Positions 36,501-46,939 of a stretch of DNA of 64,000 nt are shown piece by piece (the first letter of the stretch is position 1; each line of letters starts with the position of its first letter). The translations under genes and the position numbers were made by a program. The notes beneath the pieces are model-generated. The model made no database searches. It was not told the DNA's origin and was given only the letters and a program-made list of their open reading frames with translations. The stretch comes from Siderastrea siderea (taxonomy: Eukaryota; Cnidaria; Anthozoa; Scleractinia; Rhizangiidae): NCBI GenBank assembly GCA_964030785.1, contig OZ034967.1, forward strand, positions 47,846,033 to 47,910,032, written 5' to 3'.

Positions 36501-37324
36501 TATGACACTTTGTCCGCCATTATTGACAGTATTTGGCGTCTGGTTTGCCAGTTATCGGCATTATTGTAGCACTCTGCTAGCGCCCCAATAAGTACTTCAT
36601 CAACCTGCTCATCGTTATCACTAGAAAACTGGTGTTCTAATGATTTGGATGCAACTAAGGATTGCCAAAGCTGTTGACATTGATTCGGTGCCACTTCGTC
36701 TAAAACAGCCAAAATTGCTTGTTTCGCTTTTCGTATGTGACGACGCCTTGTTCTTTCGCTGGCCTCTTCCCAGTCTGGTTTCATGGGATATCTCACCGGA
36801 CTAATGTCCCTACTATGTAGGAAAGTGTTCAACTGTTCAAGTGGTTGACCAGAAGGTACAAGAGAATCATCTGTGTCGGTGAGAACGTACATGCTCTGTG
36901 ACGGAGTCTGAAAGTCGGGTGAAAAGAAACTTGCTGGAGTACTTTGAGCGACTGGAATAGTACTTGTTTCATCCTGTGGAAAATAAATCAAATCCAACAG
37001 TTAATTCGTTATTTTTTATTATTACTTATTTGCATCATCTATCTCGTTTCTGGGCCAATGTTTGTCTGTGCAGCGAGAGCAGTTAATCAGCAGCCGTCTG
37101 TTATAGACGGAGTGACTGGGGGTTGGGGCAAGGGTGTAAGGGGTCCTCTAAGTGTGTGGTGGTCCTTTATTCCCCCCCTTCCCAATCCAGGTTTTATTTC
37201 GCCTAACTTACTCTGTGGTCTTTTCGGTGTTTAGTTTGATGGCAAAAAACATCTTCTAACAATTTCTAAATCACATTTTAATACGAACGAAGTGGTATAA
37301 ACTTACCAAAGACATATCCTCCAT
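33515..37324 (-). pseudogene. Transposase of the E1/E2 family, multiply frameshifted
   Basis: Exon 1 (37307-37324) encodes MEDMSL and joins exon 2 (35957-36973, DETSTIPVAQS...) in phase 0. Exon 2 ends KRYLKSDYK and joins exon 3, which starts at 35491 (VHVSKQSTIPDHCRAYALSD). Exon 2 has a basic helix (RTRRRHIRKAKQAILAVLDE) and VRMMIPESIVNQYLTYTDEC. Exon 3 carries the putative DDE-type core (RLDVIDGLDETSVVLVQ; FYRQDNAGCYHCG; KRMDFSDPQGAKGACDRKAA), a C2H2-like finger (LFSCPEEGC...ALQHHQDCGKH) and the C-terminal domain shared with E1. The exon 3 frame breaks near 35340, twice within 35120-35180 (an alternative frame reads AWAMKFLPRKF there), near 34400 and within 33920-34050. It cannot make protein as it stands. 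Assignment of catalytic residues is inference. Confidence 0.75.
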
Positions 37325-38630
37325 TCGCAAAATGACCTCGGTATCGTCAGCCTTCGCAACTTTTCCGCGTAATAAATGCCGGCAGTTTAGGCAGACCCCT
37401 TTGATTAAAAGATTCAAGGATTACTTTACGCTTTATTTTAGTTTTGTTCTTAGTTGTACTTCAAGCAAAAGAGAGGAACCAAAAAACAATGATCCAAACA
37501 AAACAAGGAACAGGCAAACGAAGAAATAAACCAACAAAACACCAGTTAATTAAGTTAGGTTAAACTTAATTTGTAGCGTATTTCAAAAATAGATGAATCG
37601 GCTTAATTTGATTAAAGTGTTTACCAATGTTTGGTTATTTTTCCAGGTGAATTCATTCCAATGCTTCATGAGGTTCAACAGCAAAATTCAAGTTATTTCG
37701 GTTATATTGAAAAAAAAAAGATGGACTATTTTCTAAGTAGAGACTGCGTACCTGAACCAACGGGAAGAATAACTCCGCTTTGTCGAGTCCTCTCTCCGCT
37801 TTTGGTCTCTTCCTGTGATGTGACATAACCGTCGGTACATTGCATCTGTCGGATGGACGTTTCCATCCAATGCCAAGCGTTGCGCGGTGATATGGGCATA
37901 TTTTTAATTGTTCAACACTTTGAGGGCGGGAGAAGATTCCGGCTCTCGCTAGTATAAGATCCACTTCACAGTCTATGTCGTAAAATGCAAAGGATGACTT
38001 GTGACTTGTGATGTCCTTCGCACAGCTCAGTAATGGAATACATTCCACTAATTCTTTCTGTCTCTGCGGTCATAGCCACACTGCCCTCCAACAATCGCTA
38101 GAAACGAGCAAGTGCTTCCATAGTTAACGCTACTGACCAACAGCGAGTTTGATCACTGATTTTCTTATCTAATTGACGGAACTGTCAATCAAAAGTATTG
38201 AGTTAATTTGAATCTCAAAAATTAGATCTATCAAACAACCAGAAAGTAGCATCTTTTTCCACGTTTTCGTATGTGTAAAAAAAAATCCGAAAGTACAGTA
38301 ACCGTTGTGAAAACAAAACGACATCGCCGAAAAGTAACGGAGCGAGGCATTGGCGGGGGTGGGGTGCCCAAAACGCGATACCGCGAAAAAAGAAAACAAG
38401 CGAAAAACTAAAGAACGCAAAACAACATTTGCAAATGTCAAGATATTTTTTTACCATAAGCTGTATCTGGCCATATTGTTCACCTCAACCTCTAAGTAGC
38501 ATTTTTAGGTTGGCGTTGATTTAAGGCTCTTTAAGGCTCTTACTAGCAACATTCCGCGCACAATAGCACGCAAGTAACGTAACCTTTCGCACCTTTCCCT
38601 ACCCCGAGCGAAAGATTTTGCTCAAAGCAG

Positions 38631-38726
38631 TCACACAACTAGTCTCCTACGCAGCCGTTCTTAGGGTCGTCACGCAACGTTGCGTGACGACCCTAAGAAC
38701 GGCTGCGTAGGAGACTATCACACAAC
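38631..38726. mobile_element. 78-bp perfect palindromic MITE with 9-bp target duplication
   Basis: 38640-38717 is a perfect palindrome with 39-bp arms and no loop (agtctcctacgcagccgttc continuing ttagggtcgtcacgcaacgt, then mirrored). TCACACAAC stands directly on both sides (38631-38639 and 38718-38726). A 9-bp duplication with long arms is typical of Mutator-like (MULE) elements; that family assignment is inference. Confidence 0.8.
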
Positions 38727-39714
38727 ATCATGTTAGTTTATTTGCTAGCGGCGCTGCTTTTTGGCTGTTCTTATTTCTGTTAATGGAGAGCTATGTTCGA
38801 AGAAAAAGCCTTCTGCCATTACATTTGTTGAAGATGACCAAAAATTACACGTAAAAGTTTCCTTAGTAATTGAATTTGCCGTTTGGTGTTATCTAAACTG
38901 ATGACCTCGAGGTCAAACTCTACAGCTGGTCGATACAAAGAACGGCGAGGGTCCAAAAACCACAAATCGAAGCTTCTCATAACCTGACTCGACTGATACC
39001 AAGCATACCAGGTAAAGTACTTTAAACTGCAGTTTTTCAACTCATTCACTTTCGCTGTAACTTTAAGAAATTCCTCTTAGAATCGGTGAATGAAGAAACG
39101 TTGATTCGGCTCAACCTTGTTAATTATTCACTAATCAATGAACATTTACCCAACTTTGAAGGTCTTTTGTGAAGCTAAAATTAAAATACCCATTCCAGTT
39201 TTAAAATATGTGCTAGGACAAGTCTTCAACATTTCACAGCTTGTACCTCAGGAAAAATTATCACTGGGCACATGGAAAAATTTTTGATCGTGTCCCGGAG
39301 GTAAAATCCTATTTTTGGTCAGTTAGAAAAAAGCGTGTCCTTAAAATGCGATTGTTTGCGTTTAAAATTATTGCCTAGAAACATTTTGAGGTCAAATGAG
39401 ATGTTAAATACTTCTTAAATCAGTATCTTATGGCAAATGTTTTCAGTCTTACTTTTCTTTTGCAAGCGAGATGATGTTTGGTAACTGGCGATTGCTCCCG
39501 TAATTTTGGTTGTTTTGAGGTCACCGAGGGTGAAAATATATTTTCCCGACTTTCTCTCAACGAAAGCGAGTTACTGAAAAACAAACTATACCAGGATTAT
39601 TTTACCTGTATTGCCTACCAATATATTAAATATGAGCGAAAAACAGTTTTTCACTGTGGCCGCTGAATTTTTATTTTGCTCGATATTTTCTGGCATCCGC
39701 TCTTAATTTCTTGT

Positions 39715-39944
39715 TATTTCAACCCTCCAAGTTAAGACCATTTAAGTCGCCATGGCGACTAAAATTTTGGAGCTGGCGACTAAATTTGAACCAAGGTCGC
39801 CAGCCTGGCGACTAAAATTGAGAGGAATTATTGAAAGCATCAGCTTAATTTGCTGACTAAAATTTTTCACTGGCGACCAAAACTTGAGTAGTTGGTGGCC
39901 AAATAGCCACTAAGGAAAAAAAATAAACTTGGAGGGTTGTATTT
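39715..39944. mobile_element. 220-bp MITE with internal GGCGACTAAAATT repeats
   Basis: The tips CAACCCTCCAAGTT (39720 on) and AACTTGGAGGGTTG (to 39939) are exact inverted repeats. TATTT flanks both sides (39715-39719 and 39940-39944). The inside holds at least five copies of the word GGCGACTAAAATT or close variants. It lies 13 bases beyond the right end of E2. Confidence 0.72.
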
Positions 39945-40139
39945 GCTAAAATTATGTTATGGCCTTTTACTATAATTATATGGGAATCCTTTTGCCACAT
40001 GGCCCATTTACTGCAGGAGCTTATCCCAGTTTCTGTAGCATTAAGCGGCTGGGAATATTTCTACTTGCCCCTGAATGGGATGCTAGTCCATTGCTGGGTA
40101 TCCTGCTAGCATTGCATGTATGTAGCTGGTACACATTTA

Positions 40140-40264
40140 TACAGCTAGGTAAAGTAAGAACTATGAGAGTGTCTTGCCCAAGAACACAACACTGTGACCC
40201 TGGCTGGAGCCCAGACTGCTTGTTACCAGATCCGGGACACTAACCATTAGGCCACGACACCTCC
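40140..40264 (-). repeat. tRNA-related SINE-like fragment
   Basis: Read on the minus strand from 40264 it begins ggaggtgtcgtggcctaatg gttagtg, which has the 5' end and A-box (TGGCCTAATGG) of a tRNA-derived SINE. A weak B-box (GTCTGGGCTCCAG) follows at about the right distance. It does not fold into a clean tRNA and lacks a proper anticodon arm, so it is not called as a tRNA gene. Confidence 0.45.
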
Positions 40265-40340
40265 CTAAGTAATTTTTTATTTAATTGTCTTAATTCTTAT
40301 TTAGTCATGTTTGAAAACTTTTCTTTCTTTTGCAAACTAG

Positions 40341-43300
40341 TGCCCTCTTGGTATGCAATTTTTGAACCCAAACAAAGCCTCTGACATGGCCCAGATTTTG
40401 AAAGAAATGCAGACCAAGTATGTCCCCACAAATGGTACTGGCTATGCAGACACTGATCCTCAGTTAGTTCAAAGAGTAATATTCGATGGAGACCAGCTCA
40501 CAGAGGAACGGGCAAGAAATTGTCAGTGGGCCAACACATTGGCAGAGGGTGAGATTGATCGATTAGACGGTATTACACCAGCATTTGCCGACTGGCATTT
40601 AAAAAAGATCTTGCTTGGGGTAGGCTCTGGTATCCAGTTGCATTATTTAATAATAATAATAATCATCATCATCATCATCATCATCATCATAATCATCCCC
40701 AGACAAAAAGCATCAGTCAACTACAAAAGATAAGGGTGTTATCAAGCTGAAACCTGGCTACCCTTTAGTGCCGGAGGACCATGGTTTGGTCTCGGCCCTA
40801 AGAATTTAAGCAAACATTACATGAGAACATAACAATAATAATAAGAAGAACATTTTAAAATGCGCAAATTTCATAAAATGTTCAAATGCTTGTTACAAGA
40901 TTAAAAACGGAATAAAAAGGCTAAAAGCTGTATTTTATTTACAGAAATAAGTAGAAATGTCTATACTGTATGAGATAAATAGATGTTTGGTAGGAAATGC
41001 CCTCACCCCAACAGGTGTGAATTCCAAACTCTTCCAAATGGAAATTTTTGAACTGAAATGTTTTTAATCTTTTAAACTCTTGAATTTATTTTGTTCAACA
41101 GATCTTCATGAAGCTTTTTTTTAAAGAGAGCTCCACTGCAGAGCTTGGCACAACATGTGCCTCAATGAATCGCACAGGGAAGTCAAATGCCAAAAAGGGG
41201 CCAGAAAAAGACTACAACGCATTTCGCGATTTTACTGATCGTGAAACAGAAGCCCATATCATTGCTAGGTGGATGAAATTTGTTGGCATGACAAGCATGG
41301 AAGGTACTTTTAACTAAGTAGCATAACAAAGGCAATAGTATTATAACTAAAGTAGGTACAGGATGATTTGCAATGAACATTTACTAGTTAGCAAACTTGA
41401 AATTTTTTTAAGTAAGTATTTAAAGAATTAATAAATTTTAAAATAACCATCAAGACCTTTTCTAAACAGAGTATTCCAAGTACTACTGCACAGCACATAA
41501 TTTTTATCTTATTTTCTGTTGACAATAAAAATTATTATGTATTGCTTTACGAAGTAATACATGGCCTCCCCTATAGGCCTCGTGGCTTTTTCTTCTTCTG
41601 GAGGTATCCTTATAATATTTTTTAATCTTAAAATAGCTAATACTTGATGCTGATGGTAATGCAGCTGCTGATGATGATGATGACAATAATTGACCTGTAA
41701 ACATGCACTATGTGCCATTTTCTCCTAGACTCTCCGTGTAAAAGACAAATTCCAGATGCCACTGATTGGGATCTCGAAAGAAAGAGAGAGTGGCTTCACA
41801 AGGAAACGAGAGCCTTTCTAGATGAAGTTTTCCTCCGGACAAGTCTTCCACATGATGTTATCATGCTAGATGAAGCCCACAAGCAAGGATTTACTTGCAG
41901 AGCAACTGGCTGTGATCTCCAATTTCCACTGCAATCTGCAAGAGTAAGGTAACTTGCATGTTAACTTCGTTTACATATCCTCAACATCCCAAGCACTAAC
42001 TTCTTTGTCCGGAAGCATGACCTTAATGAAAATCACTTGTCCTCACTCTTGCATTATTTATTTACAAAACGTCTCCTGCAGATAGAGTGTGGCAGGAAAT
42101 CAAGTAGCAATGTAGTTTGATTGTGGTATGTATTGAAAGGTGATTGGTGCCTTGTGAAAATTAACTCAAAACCTTGAAGTTAGTTTCATGAAGCTGTGTT
42201 TGTGTGTTTAAATGTTTGAAAGCTTGTTCTTTCTCCCAGGCATGAACAGCAAAGACATAGATTAGTTGTCGATAATGGAGGTGATGATGACCGCGACATG
42301 TATGGATACTACAAGTGCCGTGATCCATGTAACCTTGTCTTTGCAACAGATGCAACAAGAAAGAGGTAATTTTTCGAAATCATCAAATACATGAATATGA
42401 ATGTGTGCCACATTCTGTTGATGGTACCAGTACTTGTTTGAAATAAATACATGAACACATAAGACCTTTAAATTTCCGAATTTAAAATATATAAAATATT
42501 ATCCAATCATGATATTCTTTGCCAGGTGATATGTATGCTTCATGTCTTTAAACCTTTAAGCCTCAATATCCATATGTACACATTTCTATACATTTTTATG
42601 GCACTGCTCAGAGAATTTTGTCAAACATGAAATCTCTTTCCCTCTGGTGATCGTTTTGTTTATTCTCATAACTGCTTCTTTTGATTTGGTACGGATATCA
42701 AGAGGAGAAATTTCATGTTGATCACTCTTGGATCTTGAAGGGTTAATACATTGCCTCTTTCTTAGGCATGAACAATTACAGCATCCAGAGGCAGAAATCA
42801 GTCAAGCGGAGGAGACAGCCACTGCAGAGGTTCCTTGCAAGGATGACTTCATCTCCAATTATCACAACAGCAGACTACAAATCGGCTTACTCTTTATGAA
42901 CATATCTGATGCTATCAAGGAGGGAGATGGCTACCGCCTTGTCAACTGTTACAAGCTTGTTCTTTTGTTTACATATAAATTCAGAAATACCAAATATGCC
43001 TATGGCCTTCTCCTTTTTTTTATTCAAATCTCTGCAGTTCTGTCAGAAGATGAGTCATTTTGCTTGATTACCAACAGATTTGTCAATTCTAAGGGTAAAT
43101 GTGGGGAAAATATACCTCTTGATTTATTTATGGAGCATCTGAATCTTCTTCTTAAGAGGCTGGGCAAAGGGATGGGTGCTAACATTACCAAGGCATCGTT
43201 ACAACGTGCAGTGCAATCAGTCATGCCATTAAATAAAGTAATGGATACCATTTATAAAGACTGCAACAAAGTGAAACGAAGTGGATACCATGGGAGTAAG

Positions 43301-43501
43301 GATCCACAGGAAGCAGTTGCCATTGTTGTAAATGACCTGCTCAGGGGGAAGGTGTTTGACAAAACACTTGGTAGGCAGGGATATCCCTCATTTCCAAAGT
43401 TCAAGTCTAATGTTCTTGACATTGATTACAGGGATTTTTTTCAGTGGGCCAACGACAGGTTTCGGGAATGGAAAGGAATTTATGAAGTAGCAGAACATTA
43501 G
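40341..43501 (+). CDS. DUF6589-type transposon-associated protein, 3' half
   Basis: Six exons, 40341-40619, 41102-41303, 41729-41948, 42240-42365 and 42766-43501 among them, join with consistent phases (the count includes the possibility that 40341-40619 has an upstream partner at 30931). Blocks: VIFDGDQLTEERARNCQWAN, GITPAFADWHLKK, then TELGTT-like and DFTDRETEAHIIARWMKFVG. A split Cys and His region follows (GFTCRATGCDL ... SARVR|HE; CRDPCNLVF; KR|HEQ). The last exon holds NYHNSRLQIGLLFMNISDAI, LFTYKFRNTKYAYGLLLFFI and GKCGENIPLDLFMEHLNLLL. The stop is at 43501. No frameshift or stop was seen in this half, which contrasts with the single apparent shift in the 5' half. It continues the gene at 29318-30931. 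The family is mobile-element associated; its function is not known to me. Confidence 0.75.
40648..40695. repeat. (AAT)n(ATC)n microsatellite
   Basis: taataataataat grades into about ten atc/cat units in the intron after exon 40341-40619. Confidence 0.85.
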
Positions 43502-44669
43502 GTCTTGAATTTGCCTTATGACAGTTTATTAATGCTCCAGCTAGCATCCAGTGGAAAATAAGCCCTTTCCTTCCCCTCCCAAATAACAGATTAAGACACT
43601 GAAGAGTGCTGCCCTGCCAAGAAATGATCATTAAAATGTCATGCCTGTTTGAAATGAATACTTTTAATGAATAACATCACAGTGGCACAAAGAAACGTGT
43701 ACATGTATGTAAAAACTTTATGAAAAATTGAACTCTCTATATACAATAATGCTTTAACTCAAGAATTTAGGGAATATAACGATGTACATTTTGTGCACTT
43801 TGCTAAGGATAGACAAAGTCTCATCCAAATGTCAAAGACTACTACACATAGATCTTAGCCCTTACCTTAGCAACCATGTTTAAGTTGCTTGTAAGATAAA
43901 AATTTTAATGGGAATGAGGAAGATATGTTTTTTGTTTAGCCCTACGATTTTATATTAGGTTCTATGAACATGTATATGAACCCTTAAAATGGTTCATTGA
44001 AGCCAAATTAATAACTATGGTTTTATACAAAAACACAATTCTCATAATCTCTTATTAAACTAAATGGAATGGACACTGAAAATGAAAGCAAAATGGGAGA
44101 TTACTATGTTACAGCTAAAGAAATTTTCCCTAACTTAACTGTTGAAGATGATTTTTTTGTAACACAGAAGAACATGTTCATGTGTAAATACTATTGGTCT
44201 CAATAATATATATTGATCAAAAAGTTTTGATTACTCAATAAGCATCATGTTTTTTTTGTCATTGGTTTTGAAACACATTGGTCAACACATTGGCCTATGA
44301 CCATTACGCCTTGTTTTAATACCTACAGCTAAAAACTTCAAGAACAGCTGTTCACTTTATGTATTCAGAATGACAACTGAAATGGCTGGGGAAAAATTCC
44401 ACCAATCACAAAGAGGGGGCATTGGGGCTTGCTTTAAACCAAATTTTGCAAAACAATTTGGGCAAATATCATAATACTGCAAAGAAATTGGGAAATGCAG
44501 CACTTTCATAGCAAGCACATATAGTGGGGCAGCCCACAAGAGAACCATAGAAACAATGACAAAAAAATGGTCAATTCCACAAACCCCAATGTCCCCCTCT
44601 ACATCTACTCAATATTTTGCATAAATTAATGCTCTTCAAAATTAAATAATCTGATGATCTAATAACTAG
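43502..44669. other. AT-rich intergenic stretch between convergent genes
   Basis: It separates the 3' ends of the DUF6589-type gene (plus) and the RecQ-like gene (minus). It probably holds both 3' untranslated regions. No other feature was recognised. Confidence 0.5.
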
Positions 44670-46734
44670 TTACAAAAGCAACTCTTCCACTGAATAAAGA
44701 AGCTCGTCTTCGTCATCAAATAATATTATGTCCAGGTCACATGTAGATCCCAAGGAAGCATTAAGTTTGTTTAATAAAGGCATTTGTTCCTTTGAGTAAA
44801 CAAGAGTGTAAAGTTCATCAGAGATTTCCACATCCTCAAACACTTCCTTGACAATTTCGAGGATAATGATTGCCACCTTGAGTAACCTCCCTTGATTCCC
44901 TAGCTTCACCCACGCTCTCTGGTACGGAATCAAACACTGGTACAATTTCGGAGCAGCCAGCACCATCACCCAGGCAGTTGCATTTTTGGTGACAAAAATT
45001 GCAGCAGTTATGCAGAGGTTCTAAAGGTGAAATGTTCTTGTCAAAACCAATAAGGAATTTGACTCTGCAACATGATTTCAATGATTGCCTCACAGCAGTT
45101 TTGATGTCTGCTTCACATGTTCCAATGTGTTTTTTCTGGAACACTGTTATGTGAAATGCCTGATTCCCATCCCTACCACCACGCCCTGCTTCCTGGAGAT
45201 GTGAAGTCAGGTTGTTCGCGGGCCCATAGTGTACAACATACTTCACATGTGGGAAGTCAATTCCCATGCTTAAGGATGTTGTGGCAAATACCACTCTCAC
45301 ACTTCCAGAGATACCTTCGAATGACGATGTAACAGATTCTTTGTGGCGCTTGGGAGTTTGGGAGTAGTACACGCCAAGTAGACACCTTTCATGAACTGGG
45401 CCCTCGCCATCGACATAAATTCCAGAGGTTCCCAGTTTCAAAAGGAAATGCGTGAGCAATGAGACAATGTCATTTACTGTCTTACAAAAAATTATTGTGA
45501 AGGGAGTGTCTTGCTTCTCCTCCCTCAACAATGTCAACAGCCAATTGAAGCAACGAAAGTCTTTATCTGCCTCCAAGACAGTAAAACGAATGTTGTCTTT
45601 GTTGGGGCTGACAATTATTGGTTCCGTATTTTTCAGTCCAAGGCACTTGGTTAATCGATCTCTCATTTCCTTGTTGGCTGTAGCTGTCAGGCCAAGAAGA
45701 GGTGTCCCACTTTCAAGACAGGATCTAAGTTCAATCACTCTTCCAAAGGCCTCTCTAAATGCAGCCTTTCCTTTATTGCTAAGCCCCCTATGAAGAAAAA
45801 AATGGTTACTATAAGTAAAACAATGAAGTCTATAATTTTGTAAACTGTGGTTAAAAAATTATGATTTGCTCCATTTCTTGTGTAGCCAACTTTGAGGTAA
45901 ATGAGTGGTAAAAGGGCAGTGGACTTATAATAAATAATGAAAGTTACGAGATATTAAATGAATGCTTATAGACTTTTATATAAATTACAAGGTTTTCTTT
46001 AGAGTAAATACATGTTAAATGAATGCAATTGGCTCTTTCTCGCTATCTTCTCTCCGAAAAAAAAAAACAGAACAGAAAGCTTAATAGGAGGTTAACAAAT
46101 GTGAACAAAAAACACGACAGAGACAACCAGACGTGCAAAGTACTATTAAACACTAAACAATAAAACATTTTAAAGGTTATAAGGCCTCTACTCCAGAAGA
46201 CAAAAGCAATTGAACCTACCAAGTCGTTACGGTATGGACTTCATCGACAACCAAAACCTTTGTTTGGTGAAGAGCGCCAAATTGTAGACATCTCCTCCAT
46301 CTATCACTGAACCACTGTTCGGCGCTCCCATACACAATGTCGAACCTTCCTTCTTCGATTTCATTGTCGATCTCAGTTGAATCGCCAATCGCTGCAGCGC
46401 TGATTCCACAATTCAGCTTTTCCAGGACAGCCACTTGTTGTTTTCGAATATATTCGAAGGGGCTCACCACAACAACAGTAGTTTTTGTGTTACATTCTGA
46501 TCCAGCACGCATATTTCTCAACACCGAAGGGATCAACTGATAGATGACGCTCTTGCCGAATCCTGTCGGAAGCACAGCCAAAACATCTTTTTTTTCGACA
46601 ACAATTCGTCGAATACACTCCCTTTGTTCGTCCTTGAGTGTCTTGTGAACAAAACTCTCGAGAGATTTCTCTAAAGCTAGAGAAAACGCGCTCTCTTCTT
46701 CACCCCGCTCAACACCCGCCATGATGAAAATCAT
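44670..46734 (-). CDS. RecQ-like DEAH/DExH DNA helicase
   Basis: Exons 46220-46734 and 44670-45787 join in phase at HTVTTW|GLSNKG (donor ACTTG|gtaggt, acceptor ttcatag). Motif 0/I region: LKDEQRECIRRIVVEKKDVL, then Walker A VLPTGFGKSVIYQLIP. Motif II is VVDEVHTVTTWG, the DExH box and aromatic loop region of RecQ. Motif III is LLGLTATA; motifs V and VI are FATTSLSMGIDFPHVKYVVH and LQEAGRGGRDG. A Cys-rich zinc-binding segment follows (CCRVKFLIGFD ... CCNFCHQKCNC). After that the frame ends early (stop near 44836) while the neighbouring frame continues as ILEIVKEVFEDVEISDELYT to 44670, so there is one apparent frameshift near 44880. The helicase core is complete. RecQ helicases unwind DNA 3' to 5'; this divergent type is common in animal mobile elements. 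It shares a promoter region with the OTU gene. Confidence 0.8.
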
Positions 46735-46939
46735 CTACGCGCGATATTTTTTGACCGGAAGTTACACTTGAACTCGATTAGCCAATCAGGATTTAGCTTT
46801 ATGTTGCCTTTTGTTTCCCGACCAATCAGAAAAAAGTCCAGATTCTGGACTTTTTACAGACGACTCGACAAGTAATTGTATCAGGCGTTCATTTTTCCGT
46901 TGACTACACCGCCGCGAGAAAAATAACGCCTGATCGCAG
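46735..46939. promoter_or_regulatory. Putative bidirectional promoter, two CCAAT boxes and an inverted repeat
   Basis: This 205-bp gap separates the divergent RecQ-like (minus) and OTU-like (plus) genes. It contains agCCAATcag near 46780 and gaCCAATcag near 46821. An inverted repeat, atcaggcgttcattttt against aaaaataacgcctgat, spans about 46879-46935. CCAAT boxes are typical of bidirectional animal promoters. The inverted repeat may be a factor site or a recombination relic. Assignment is inferred from position. Confidence 0.5.

Larger units (their letters stand above)
31129..39706. mobile_element. Element E2: TTAA-flanked DNA transposon with long inverted repeats and transposase
   Basis: The element spans 31133-39702 between TTAA at 31129-31132 and TTAA at 39703-39706. 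The left tip reads GAGCGAATGCCTGAAAAT and the right tip, reverse-complemented, GAGCGGATGCCAGAAAAT. The arms remain alignable for more than 500 bp: ggccacagttgaaaattact and ttttcgctcatatttgg (31168 on) are mirrored near 39618-39660, and gaaatgggtattttg (31631 on) is mirrored near 39188-39203. Inside, on the minus strand, is a multi-exon transposase gene (33515-37324) with frameshifts. Nested within are a poly-G tract, a CCTGTTTAGGAC repeat cluster and a 78-bp palindromic MITE. It shares target site, tip and protein family with E1. TTAA targeting and zinc-finger content suggest a Kolobok- or piggyBac-like lifestyle, but the superfamily is inferred only. Confidence 0.8.
30932..40340 (+). other. 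9.4-kb intron of the DUF6589-type gene
   Basis: The donor is GAAGTG|gtaagc at 30932 and the acceptor ttttgcaaactag ends at 40340; the phase is 0 on both sides. About 8.6 kb of it is element E2, and a 220-bp MITE and a SINE-like sequence take up most of the rest. Without them the intron would be roughly 0.5 kb, similar to other introns of this gene. Confidence 0.7.

Noticed and set aside
36944..37234. Plus-strand 96-codon frame at 36.9-37.2 kb
   Set aside because: It lies over the intron and 5' exon border of the antisense transposase and shows no domain.
40190..40264. Complete tRNA gene on the minus strand
   Set aside because: An A-box-like start is present, but the B-box is degenerate and no clean cloverleaf or anticodon arm can be drawn; a SINE fragment is more likely.
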